DNA of 64,000 nucleotides from positions 27,773-91,772 of the forward strand of contig CAYNVT010000002.1 of NCBI GenBank assembly GCA_964400685.1, in the 5' to 3' direction. This document shows, one piece after another, positions 17,236 through 25,169 of the stretch (position 1 is its first letter; each line of letters opens with the position of its first letter). Both the position numbers and the translations under genes were made by a program. This DNA comes from DATCTV01 sp964400685. GTDB lineage: Bacteria; Desulfobacterota; Desulfomonilia; UBA1062. Below the pieces are notes generated by a model. It saw nothing but the letters and a program-made list of their open reading frames with translations. It was not told where the DNA came from and searched no databases.

Positions 17236-18078
17236 TTGGAAAAAGATAAAAAGATGTTTCTGGAGAGGGTTATACACATGGAAAAGGGATCCCTTAAACC
17301 AGAAAATATTAGTAAGCCCATTCCAAACTGTGAACGGTTTGTAGAGGATGATTTTGATTCATATGTGAGAGAGAAGATGCCAGTCGCAAATATTGAAGTT
17401 TTTGAGAACCATTGTGTACAATGCATAAATTGCGCTAGACGTCTGATCCAGGCAAGAAAAACTTTGATTAGGGAACGGGAGAAAGTTAAAGCAGAACAGG
17501 GCTATCAATGGACAATGCATCTACTGGATAGGATAGATCAGGAGAAACTAGCGAATGAACCTGTTAAAAAAGACTTCAGTGCAAATATCATCAGTATTAT
17601 ACTAACTGGTATACAGGAAGTTCTTCAAGTGGTTCAAACAACAGGGGATGTTTTGGAGTTGGTGCCGATACAGTCGCGAAGATATCATTCAAAGCCAATA
17701 TCTGTTGGTATGGACACACAGAATAAAGACAATGGTGGAAAGAATATAATAAATGCACAGGAGTATGAAAATCAGTCAGCCATTCAGATCGTACAGGAAT
17801 TTGAACAGCCCAGTATATCGGTCCAGTCGACCATCACCAGAGAAGGCACTGAATATCTGCGGGTTGTAGTTTCCGTATACGATAAGGATGTTGATGATTT
17901 CATATCAGGGTTAGAGATACAAATACACCAGGGTCCGAATCTTGAACACACAACTCTGAGTGATTTAAACGGTGAAGCTAGCTTTCTGCTAAGTGTCGCG
18001 GTGGAGTATAAGATTGATATTATACGTGATAATACGTCTATCGGACGTATCCACTTAGAAATGCAAACACCTGTTTAA
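17236..18078 (+). CDS. Zinc-finger anti-sigma factor with Ig-like domain
   Basis: A 280-residue soluble protein. It starts at TTG, placed by AAGGAG 8 bp upstream. Near residue 58 it has ENHCVQCINCARRL, an exact H-x3-C-x2-C zinc-binding anti-sigma (ZAS) motif, preceded by a helix that would grip the sigma factor. Residues about 60-110 are helical. The C-terminal 90 residues are beta-rich with SDLNGEASFLL, like an Ig or carboxypeptidase-regulatory fold. There is no transmembrane helix, so release of the sigma factor would not need membrane proteolysis. It directly follows the sigma gene and precedes the Clp pair. The ZAS motif is clear; pairing with the neighbouring sigma is inference from position. 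Confidence 0.8.
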   Translation: MEKDKKMFLERVIHMEKGSLKPENISKPIPNCERFVEDDFDSYVREKMPVANIEVFENHCVQCINCARRLIQARKTLIREREKVKAEQGYQWTMHLLDRIDQEKLANEPVKKDFSANIISIILTGIQEVLQVVQTTGDVLELVPIQSRRYHSKPISVGMDTQNKDNGGKNIINAQEYENQSAIQIVQEFEQPSISVQSTITREGTEYLRVVVSVYDKDVDDFISGLEIQIHQGPNLEHTTLSDLNGEASFLLSVAVEYKIDIIRDNTSIGRIHLEMQTPV

Positions 18079-18289
18079 TGATGAAATATTTGATGTTTCA
18101 TAGAGAAGTTTTCAATTAAAGTTCTCGTATCAGATATAGAAACAATGTGATATCCTTAAAGAGTTATTGGTTGAGGTATATTTAATGGTATTATAGGAGT
18201 GAAACGCTTGTAAACCCATATTACTAATTTACCCATATATGAATAATTATGAAAAAATGTATTCATCCAGCAAATTTTGAGGTGACTTC

Positions 18290-20101
18290 ATGGACGAGAA
18301 TAGGACCGAAAATAAAGTGATGAATAGAAGATTAGATAAACTTGACGAATCTATGGTGTGCATGATGGTAGGTAGTGATCTAACCTATAGGGCTCAAGAA
18401 GGTCAGCTTAAACCCGTCATTGGCCGTAATGAGTCAGTCGATCATATTCTGGCACTGTTGTCTCGAAGGGGCATGAAGAATGTTATACTTACGGGGGACC
18501 CCGGTGTTGGGAAAACAGTTCTAATCGAAGAAATCGCAAATCGGATTGCTAATGGTGATGTGCCGTCAACAATGTCAAAAGTTAGAATCATTCAGACATC
18601 TTTTTCCGAAATATGGGGTTATGTAGCAAATAGTGAAGATTGGGGAAAATATTTGAATACATTAAAGAAATTGTTGACCGAAATCCATGAAATGAATGCC
18701 ATTTTATTTATGGATGAAATTCATTCAATCTTTGGTCATCCATACAGCATGGCATATCTACGTCCATACCTTACCGAAGGGACATTGACTATTATCGGTG
18801 CAACTACTGACCATGAATATTATACATTTATAAATAAAGATCAAGCAACTGCAAGACGATTCGCTCATGTCCGAATCGAAGAAGCCAGTGAAACAACTAC
18901 AATCGCTATATTGGAAAAAGAATTATCCCAAATTGAATCCATATATGGATGTGGAATCGAGAATGAGGAAGTCATTAAATATCTTATAAAATTGAGCAAC
19001 GCTTTCATTCCATACAGAAGTCAACCATCCAAAGCACTTGAAATTCTGGATCAAGTAGTTGTTTCCAAGTCAATCAGGAATGATACAAGTCCGATTGCGA
19101 AAGCTGATATACAGAAGGCCATAAGTCAAGCAGTCAATATACCCGAAGAGGCCATATCTGCACCGAAAGAGCGACTTGAAGCTATGGAGAATATACTAAA
19201 TGCCCATATCCTGGGTCAGGAACAAGTTATTTCCAGGCTATGCAGGAGACTGTTGATATCAAAAGCTTCAGTTTGTGTAACGCCAGAACGTCCTGATGGT
19301 GTCTTTATGCTGGCAGGTCCAACCGGGGTGGGAAAGACGGAATTGGCAAAGGCTCTTTCGACATACCTTACAGGAAGTGATAAAAATCTGATACGCTTGG
19401 ACATGAGTGCTTTTTCTGGAGAGGAATCAATCTACTCGATCCTCGGTTATCCAGGGAAACAAGGTACTGATGATGTCCAGAACGTGCCCTTGCTGACTCG
19501 CCAACTAAGAGCACAACCTTACTCGGTTCTGCTTTTAGATGAGATTGAAAAGGCACACAAAGTTGTGAGGTTGTTGTTCCTCCATGCATTCGATACAGGG
19601 AAGATGATTGATAACATAGGAAATGAAATCTTTCTTCGCAACACCGTTATTATTATGACGACAAACGTAGGTTTTTCGGTCAGGAAAGCAATCATATCAA
19701 TACCTGGACAAACTTTGGACAGGAATAATTTGGAATATGAGCATGCTGCAACGGAAAAAATAAAGGAAGAATTTCCTCAGGAATTTCTAGGTAGAATTGA
19801 TGATATCCTTTTCTTTAAACCGTTAACCAAAAATATTATGAACGGGTTTGTTGGGCAAAAGATACGCTGTTTGGAACAAATAACAGGCAAGAAATTGAAT
19901 GCAACACAGAATGCAATCAAACTGATTTGCGAAAAAGGATTTCATCCTGAATATGGTGCTCGTGACTTGAATCGAGCCGTTGATGAGTTATTGGGTTATA
20001 AACTGGCGCTTTTAAAGTTTTCTGTTGATTGGGATTCTATTTCAAGTATCAAAATTGATAGGTCAAAAACAAAGGATGAATTAAAATTAACAGCAATATA
20101 A
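18290..20101 (+). CDS. ClpA/ClpC-type AAA+ unfoldase, no N-domain
   Basis: A 603-residue Clp ATPase with two AAA+ domains. D1 Walker A is GDPGVGKTVL near residue 69 and Walker B AILFMDEIHSIFG near 140. D2 Walker A is GPTGVGKTELA near 343 and Walker B SVLLLDEIEKAH near 417. The usual repeat N-domain (about 140 residues) is missing, so substrate selection must differ from housekeeping ClpA. At the place of the ClpP-docking IGL/IGF loop the sequence reads KAIISIPGQ, a departure from the standard motif. The arginine-rich sensor region (EYGARDLNRAVDELL) is intact. GAGGTGA precedes the ATG. ClpP follows after 25 bp, so the two form a private protease. The assignment is firm. Confidence 0.92.
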   Translation: MDENRTENKVMNRRLDKLDESMVCMMVGSDLTYRAQEGQLKPVIGRNESVDHILALLSRRGMKNVILTGDPGVGKTVLIEEIANRIANGDVPSTMSKVRIIQTSFSEIWGYVANSEDWGKYLNTLKKLLTEIHEMNAILFMDEIHSIFGHPYSMAYLRPYLTEGTLTIIGATTDHEYYTFINKDQATARRFAHVRIEEASETTTIAILEKELSQIESIYGCGIENEEVIKYLIKLSNAFIPYRSQPSKALEILDQVVVSKSIRNDTSPIAKADIQKAISQAVNIPEEAISAPKERLEAMENILNAHILGQEQVISRLCRRLLISKASVCVTPERPDGVFMLAGPTGVGKTELAKALSTYLTGSDKNLIRLDMSAFSGEESIYSILGYPGKQGTDDVQNVPLLTRQLRAQPYSVLLLDEIEKAHKVVRLLFLHAFDTGKMIDNIGNEIFLRNTVIIMTTNVGFSVRKAIISIPGQTLDRNNLEYEHAATEKIKEEFPQEFLGRIDDILFFKPLTKNIMNGFVGQKIRCLEQITGKKLNATQNAIKLICEKGFHPEYGARDLNRAVDELLGYKLALLKFSVDWDSISSIKIDRSKTKDELKLTAI

Positions 20102-20126
20102 TAGGCAAATAAGAGGAGATAAGTAT

Positions 20127-20660
20127 ATGAAATATGATGATATCAATCCGAAGAACATACTTTATAAGAATCGCATCCTTTTTCTTTCTGGTGATATCAA
20201 TCAGGAAAGGGCTTATGATATAATTCCAATGTTTATGGTTTTAGACAGCTTGGGTGAGGAACCGATAAAACTTTATGTTGACAGCCCCGGCGGCGAAATG
20301 TCTGCCGGATTGGCAATTTACGATGCCATGCGATTTATAAAGGCGCCGGTTTACACAATATGCATCGGTCGAGCGGCTTCCATGGCAGCATGGATTCTTG
20401 CCGCAGGTGCAAAAGGAAACCGTATCGCTTCTGAAAATGCCCAGATAATGATACATCAGGGGCGTACTATGATGGGTGGTACATTTACCGATTTAAAAAT
20501 CAGCATGAACGAATTTACCCGTATGGATCAACGTATGATAGATATTCTGTCAAAACATACAGGTCAAAGCCAGGATAACATTGCCAGAGCGCTTGAACGG
20601 GATTGCTGGATGACCCCCAAGGAGGCAAAAGAATTTGGTATCATTGACTCAATTGTGTAA
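20127..20660 (+). CDS. clpP: ClpP-type serine protease
   Basis: A 177-residue ClpP-family peptidase, a little shorter than housekeeping ClpP (about 195) because the N-terminal loop is shorter. The catalytic triad is visible: Ser85 in GRAASMAAW, His110 in MIHQG and Asp159 in ERDCWMTP. The GGEMSAGLAIYDAM oxyanion region is also present. AGAGGAGA precedes the ATG. It follows the Clp ATPase by 25 bp and should assemble with it into a compartment protease. Placed behind a sigma/anti-sigma pair, it may degrade the anti-sigma factor or a CHAT-cut fragment; that is inference. It is probably an accessory paralogue, not the chromosomal clpP. Confidence 0.93.
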   Translation: MKYDDINPKNILYKNRILFLSGDINQERAYDIIPMFMVLDSLGEEPIKLYVDSPGGEMSAGLAIYDAMRFIKAPVYTICIGRAASMAAWILAAGAKGNRIASENAQIMIHQGRTMMGGTFTDLKISMNEFTRMDQRMIDILSKHTGQSQDNIARALERDCWMTPKEAKEFGIIDSIV

Positions 20661-20702
20661 GCATACGATTTGTAATAGAAATAGCAATAGGAGGTACTGA
20701 AA

Positions 20703-21221
20703 ATGTCAATTCTAGTAGGTAATGAAATCCTGGCTGCAATAAAGCGAGGTGAAATTATCATTGACCCACTTGATGAATCTCAAGTCGGTCCCGGTTCTGT
20801 TGACCTTACTTTAGGGAATGATTTCAGGGTTTTCAGGAAACAGAGTAAGATCTATCATGTGCGTAATGAATCTGATTTTGCTGATGTCACTGAATTAGTT
20901 TCATTGGCGAGCGGGGATTATATCTCAATAAGCCCTGGTGAAATGATTCTGGGCATTACAAAGGAACGCATAACACTGAAGGAAACTATTGCCGGATGGC
21001 TGGAAGGTCGCAGCCGTTTCGCCAGGTTTGGCCTGGCTGTTCATGTCACGGCAGGCTTTATGCAACCCGGCATTTCAAATCATCAGGTATTGGAGATAGT
21101 TAATTTGGGCCATACGCCGCTGGCACTGTATCCGGGGACAAGAATCTGCCAGTTTATTTTTGAACGATGTGAGGGTTCGGCAAAATACCAGGGCAGATTT
21201 GCTGATCAGGTAAAACCCTGA
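20703..21221 (+). CDS. dcd: dCTP deaminase-family enzyme
   Basis: A 172-residue protein of the Dcd/dUTPase fold. Conserved blocks are VGPGSVDLTLGNDFRVF, LEGRSRFARFGLAVHVTAG and VLEIVNLGHTPLALYPG, the last carrying the catalytic Glu of dCTP deaminases. The family converts dCTP to dUTP (or to dUMP in bifunctional forms) as a homotrimer. AATAGGAGG precedes the ATG. It lies 42 bp after clpP, probably in the same operon. Dcd homologues in accessory islands can act in phage defence by draining dCTP, which fits this neighbourhood, although a plain metabolic role cannot be excluded. The fold is well supported; the in vivo role is inferred. Confidence 0.85.
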   Translation: MSILVGNEILAAIKRGEIIIDPLDESQVGPGSVDLTLGNDFRVFRKQSKIYHVRNESDFADVTELVSLASGDYISISPGEMILGITKERITLKETIAGWLEGRSRFARFGLAVHVTAGFMQPGISNHQVLEIVNLGHTPLALYPGTRICQFIFERCEGSAKYQGRFADQVKP

Positions 21222-21246
21222 TAATTAAATTAATTCGGAGGGAGAT

Positions 21247-21864
21247 ATGAAAGATGGATCAAAAAAAATTGATTATGATAGTATCTTAAATAATATTCGA
21301 ATTGATTTGTTTCCTTCAGAAAAGGAATGTGCTAACTATGCAAAATATGAACATCTTCCTGAATTTTTAAATAAGATTGATGAAAATGATTGGATATCGG
21401 TCCTCAATCTATGTGATTTAAAAGAATTTAACCAACGGAATCTCGGATATGGACTTTTAAAAAAATTTAATTATGAGCCAATTAAAGATTTTGTAATCAG
21501 ACGCTTATCTAGCGATGATTTTTCTTTTAAAGATAAGGTTGCCTTGATATTTGTCCTCCTGGATTATGAAGGATTAGAATTAAAATATCATGAAAAAGCA
21601 TTTCATATATTTAAAGAAAATAAAGATAAATTTATTGATCATATTAAGGATTGGTTAAATGGAATGAGTATAGTTGAGTATTGTAAATCAAGGATTAGTG
21701 GTGAAACGCCTAAGCCAAAAACCAAGCATTGGTTATACTTATACTGTTTACATCTGTCAAAAGAGATTGTTTGGGATATTTGTAAAAAAGAGACTTATTT
21801 GAATGATATAGATGAAGTTGTAAAAAAAATGATTATAAAGTTAGATGATGAAATTGTTACTTAA
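21247..21864 (+). CDS. Hypothetical helical protein
   Basis: A 205-residue, very Lys-, Asp- and aromatic-rich protein, predicted mostly helical, with no signal peptide or membrane segment. AATTCGGAGGGAG gives a strong ribosome site. It follows the dCTP-deaminase gene by 25 bp and ends the Clp operon. Its base composition is more AT-rich than clpP and dcd, suggesting a separate origin. No conserved motif could be named. It might be an inhibitor or immunity partner in a conflict module, but nothing in the sequence proves it. Confidence 0.7.
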   Translation: MKDGSKKIDYDSILNNIRIDLFPSEKECANYAKYEHLPEFLNKIDENDWISVLNLCDLKEFNQRNLGYGLLKKFNYEPIKDFVIRRLSSDDFSFKDKVALIFVLLDYEGLELKYHEKAFHIFKENKDKFIDHIKDWLNGMSIVEYCKSRISGETPKPKTKHWLYLYCLHLSKEIVWDICKKETYLNDIDEVVKKMIIKLDDEIVT

Positions 21865-22011
21865 TAATAACTAAGATTTTCATGCGTATTGAAATATTAT
21901 TTTACTAACTGACACTACAAATTTGTCTAAATAAATCTGATTTTATTCGGAATAATCGCGAAATCAAAAAGATACAATAATATAACATATAGATATTATT
22001 ATTATTCATGT

Positions 22012-22028
22012 TGGTATGTATATTGCTT
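22012..22028 (+). promoter_or_regulatory. Sigma-54 (-24/-12) promoter candidate
   Basis: TTGGTATGTATATTGCT has GG at 22013-22014 and GC at 22025-22026, separated by exactly 10 bp as sigma-54 holoenzyme requires. It matches the consensus TTGGCAC-N5-TTGCT at all but two core positions. It lies 35-50 bp before the receiver gene that opens the transporter-kinase operon. The same operon encodes an NtrC-type activator with a GSFTGA loop. Confidence 0.55.
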
Positions 22029-22061
22029 AAAAGAATATAAAAAAATATGGGGAGCCAAAAG

Positions 22062-22448
22062 GTGAAGAATCTCCTGGTTGTTGATGATGAAGAAAATTAT
22101 AGGTTTTCTATTCAATTCGCATTGAAAAAGCATTACCAGATTTTTCTTGCCCGGAATATGGAAGAGGCATTGGAGATCCTGAAGCGAAATGATGTCAAGA
22201 TAGACATGGCACTGATAGATATACGACTGGCAGCCGAGGATGATGAAAATATTGATGGTATAAAAATTCTTGAATGGATTCAAATGAATCAGGAAAACAT
22301 CGATGTGTTTATGATGAGTTCATACAAGGTATTTGACTATGGTATTAAGGCTTTGAACCTTGGCGCCAGACACTTTTTTGAAAAACCACTAGATATTATA
22401 TCACTGAAAACAATACTGAATGAAAAGAGTTCTTCTCATGGGGGATAA
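22062..22448 (+). CDS. Stand-alone receiver (response regulator)
   Basis: A single receiver domain of 128 residues with no output domain. LLVVDDEENYR supplies the acidic pair, MALIDIRL the phospho-acceptor Asp, VFMMSS the switch Ser, and FFEKPLD the conserved Lys. I start at GTG 22062 because GGGGAG sits just before it; ATG 22047 would add five residues but destroys that ribosome site. It overlaps the livH start by 11 bp, so the two are translationally coupled. It opens an operon holding a histidine kinase, an NtrC-type regulator and a receiver-HD protein, and may shuttle phosphate between them. Confidence 0.88.
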   Translation: MKNLLVVDDEENYRFSIQFALKKHYQIFLARNMEEALEILKRNDVKIDMALIDIRLAAEDDENIDGIKILEWIQMNQENIDVFMMSSYKVFDYGIKALNLGARHFFEKPLDIISLKTILNEKSSSHGG

Positions 22449-23316
22449 CTATCTTCTGCAATTTATTGCAAATGGCTTGATCATGGGCTCTATTTATGCG
22501 TTGACGGGTCTTGGTTTTTCATTAGTTTACAACACAACCCGTATTTTTCACATTGCATACGCTGCCCTTTTCACTGCGGGCGGGTATGCTTGTTATGTCT
22601 GTTCTGCCAAGGGCATCCCTTTTACACTTTCAATCAGTATTGCAGTAGTGGTCACATCATTTGCAGGTTTTCTAATAGAGAGAGCGGTTTATCGGCCTCT
22701 TTTTAAAAAAAATGCTTCTTTGGTCGTATATATAATCTCTTCCATTGGCGTTATGGCCCTACTTATAAATCTTATAGCTCTTGTTTGGGGAAATGAAGTG
22801 AAAATGCTAACATCCGGCATAAGTAGCGTTATAAATATTCACGGATTGACCTTTTCGATCATGCAGATTTACCAGTTGATATATTCTATTGTATGCATCA
22901 TCGCTGTGATGTCTTTAATAAGATATACAAAGGCCGGTATTTTTTTACGATCGATGAGGGATGATACGGACCTGGCAATGACTTTCGGATTGGACATTTT
23001 CCGAATGCGGTCATATATTTTCATCATAAGCTCTGCCCTTGTTGGCCTTGCTGGTGGGCTTGTAGGTTATGACGTAGGCATAACCCCTTTTGGAGGTATG
23101 GATATTCTACTTATATCCTTGGTAGCCCTGATAATAGGAGGAATCGGGCATTTCGAAGGGGTTATCCTGGGAGGATTCCTGTTAGGAATCATTCAATCTT
23201 TAATCGCATATCAATTGTCGATAAAGTGGTCCGGAGCAACCGTATTCATAATACTGGTTGTTTTCTTAATTCTCAAACCTCAAGGTTTATTCGGCCGGAA
23301 AGCAAGGGAGATTTAA
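22438..23316 (+). CDS. livH: Branched-chain amino-acid-type ABC permease LivH
   Basis: A 292-residue inner-membrane permease of the hydrophobic amino acid (HAAT) family. It has about eight hydrophobic helices. Family motifs are GLGFSLVYNTTRIFHIAYAA near the start and the EAA-like loop MRDDTDLAMTFGLDI, then GVILGGFLLGIIQSL. ATG 22438 is preferred over 22420 because AAAAGAG precedes it. Its stop overlaps the livM start (TAATG). It acts with LivM, LivG, LivF and the lipoprotein at 27275. Substrate cannot be read from sequence: branched-chain amino acids, urea, amides and nucleosides are all handled by this family. Confidence 0.9.
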   Translation: MGDNYLLQFIANGLIMGSIYALTGLGFSLVYNTTRIFHIAYAALFTAGGYACYVCSAKGIPFTLSISIAVVVTSFAGFLIERAVYRPLFKKNASLVVYIISSIGVMALLINLIALVWGNEVKMLTSGISSVINIHGLTFSIMQIYQLIYSIVCIIAVMSLIRYTKAGIFLRSMRDDTDLAMTFGLDIFRMRSYIFIISSALVGLAGGLVGYDVGITPFGGMDILLISLVALIIGGIGHFEGVILGGFLLGIIQSLIAYQLSIKWSGATVFIILVVFLILKPQGLFGRKAREI

Positions 23317-24191
23317 TGAATTATCTTCTTCATCTGCTGATCATGATGAACATATATTTACCATTGATTCTAGGAATGAACCTTCTTGCAGGCTATTCAA
23401 ACATGATCTCCATGTGTCAGGGGGCCTTCTATGGCATAGGGGCTTATATAACGGCAATTGTCATTGTTAAAATGAACTTGGGTTTTATGCCTGCAATATC
23501 TCTTGTCTGCCTCGGTGCGATTTTGTTCAGTCTTGTCATTTCCCTGCCGTCATTGAAGCTGCATGGTGACTATTTTGTTCTTGCAACACTCGCTTTCATG
23601 ATGGTTACATTTTCGATAATGTATAATTGGATACCTGTAACTAACGGACCTTATGGAATATCAGGGATTCCAAGACCCACTCTGCTGGGCATCGTCAAGA
23701 TTGACACGATAGGCGCTTTCGCTCTCTTATCATCGATGGTTTCTGTATTAATGGTAATTGTTTTCAGGGCATTGGTTCATTCTCCTTTTGGAAGGGTTCT
23801 TCAGGCAATACGTGATGATGAAACACTTGTGGAAAGTTCAGGGCGGAACATTTTCCATTTCAAAGTATTTGCATTCGCCATCTCGGCAGTCATGTCTGCA
23901 ATAGCCGGTTTTATGTTTGCTACCTACATGACATATATAGATCCTTCCAGTTTCACACTTGATGAGTCAATCTTTATATTGAGTGCTGCGATTATTGGAG
24001 GGACAGGAAATATAATCGGTTCAATAGTAGCTGTCTTATTTATAATATCTATCCCTGAATTGATTAGACTGATCCAGTTCCCTGATGCTATAGCGCCCAA
24101 TATCAGGCAAATAATATACGGGTTGATTTTGATCCTGCTCATGTATTTCAGACCAAAAGGCCTCTTGGGAAAGCACGAGTTTGGAAAATGA
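23316..24191 (+). CDS. livM: Branched-chain amino-acid-type ABC permease LivM
   Basis: A 291-residue permease partner of LivH. The start is ATG 23316 inside TAATG with the livH stop; an earlier in-frame start would run 90 bp into livH. Key features are the LLAGYSNMISMCQGAFYGIGAY signature, AIRDDETLVESSGRN (EAA-like loop) and FRPKGLLGK at the end. About eight to nine membrane helices are seen. Its stop overlaps the livG start (GAAAATGA). It lacks the long extra N-terminal helices of E. coli LivM, as in many shorter homologues. Confidence 0.9.
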   Translation: MNYLLHLLIMMNIYLPLILGMNLLAGYSNMISMCQGAFYGIGAYITAIVIVKMNLGFMPAISLVCLGAILFSLVISLPSLKLHGDYFVLATLAFMMVTFSIMYNWIPVTNGPYGISGIPRPTLLGIVKIDTIGAFALLSSMVSVLMVIVFRALVHSPFGRVLQAIRDDETLVESSGRNIFHFKVFAFAISAVMSAIAGFMFATYMTYIDPSSFTLDESIFILSAAIIGGTGNIIGSIVAVLFIISIPELIRLIQFPDAIAPNIRQIIYGLILILLMYFRPKGLLGKHEFGK

Positions 24192-25168
24192 AAGGGGAAA
24201 CCATTCTCGAAATCAATGATATTTCCAAAAGGTTCTTTGGAATGAAGCCGGAAGAATCCTTCTGGGTCTTGAATGAGATAGATATAAGCATACGACGGGG
24301 TAAAATAAGCGCCCTTATCGGATCTAACGGCGCTGGAAAAACAACACTTTTCAACATCATATCAGGGTTTCTGCACCCTGACGCCGGAAGCATTGTTTTT
24401 TTTAATTCAGCAGGTGATTCCCATTGCTTTGTCAATGCATCAGACAATAAATCAAAACGTTCTTTGTCTATTCCTCCTCACAGGATTGCAGCTCTCGGAA
24501 TCGGCAGACTATTCCAGGATGTAAAAATGTATCCCCATTTAAGTCTGATTGAAAATATAATCATGGGTTCACAAAACAGACTTGGGGAATACCCTTTTTC
24601 TTATTATAAGAAAAAAAATAGAAAAATTGAATATGAAAGATTACATAAGGCTATTCGCATTGCAGATCAAGTCATGGGTGATTCCTTATCTGAAGAAATA
24701 CCAGATTTACAACCAACTCAAAGCATACAGCATAAGCCCAAGTTCTGGCCTTATAATAAATACATCACATGGAAGAATAGCTATAATAACTATGGTGACA
24801 TATTTGTGAATCCTATTTTCAGCTCTATTCACAATGATGTACTTTTGAGAAACGCCGGTGAATTTTCTTTCGGCCAGCAACGACTAATTGCACTGGCAGG
24901 CCTGTTCATGGGGGAATACGATCTGCTTCTTCTCGACGAACCGACCGCGGGAGTTAATCCAAAGATAATCAACAAAATATTGAAAATGATACGGCATTAT
25001 GTTGATGCATTCGGAAAAACCGTTATCATGATTGAGCATAACATGGAAGCTGTGCTTCAAATCGCAGATGACTGCTATTTCATGGATGACGGGTATATTA
25101 AACATTTCGGTTCTCCGGCAGATATATTGGGAAACCCAAAAGTCAGGAGAGAATATCTTGGAGTCTGA
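24188..25168 (+). CDS. livG: ABC transporter ATPase LivG, with insertions
   Basis: A 326-residue ATP-binding subunit, about 70 residues longer than E. coli LivG (255). Walker A is GSNGAGKTTLF near residue 47, the Q-loop region GRLFQDVKM, the signature FSFGQQRL (usually LSYGQ), Walker B LLLLDEPTAGVNP and the switch His in IEHNMEAV. Extra residues lie after strand 2 and, mainly, in a 100-residue Lys/Tyr/Trp-rich stretch between GSQNR and the signature motif. The insertion may bind a regulatory protein. It starts in an ATGA overlap with livM. ATPase function should be intact. Confidence 0.9.
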   Translation: MKGETILEINDISKRFFGMKPEESFWVLNEIDISIRRGKISALIGSNGAGKTTLFNIISGFLHPDAGSIVFFNSAGDSHCFVNASDNKSKRSLSIPPHRIAALGIGRLFQDVKMYPHLSLIENIIMGSQNRLGEYPFSYYKKKNRKIEYERLHKAIRIADQVMGDSLSEEIPDLQPTQSIQHKPKFWPYNKYITWKNSYNNYGDIFVNPIFSSIHNDVLLRNAGEFSFGQQRLIALAGLFMGEYDLLLLDEPTAGVNPKIINKILKMIRHYVDAFGKTVIMIEHNMEAVLQIADDCYFMDDGYIKHFGSPADILGNPKVRREYLGV

Positions 25169-25169
25169 A

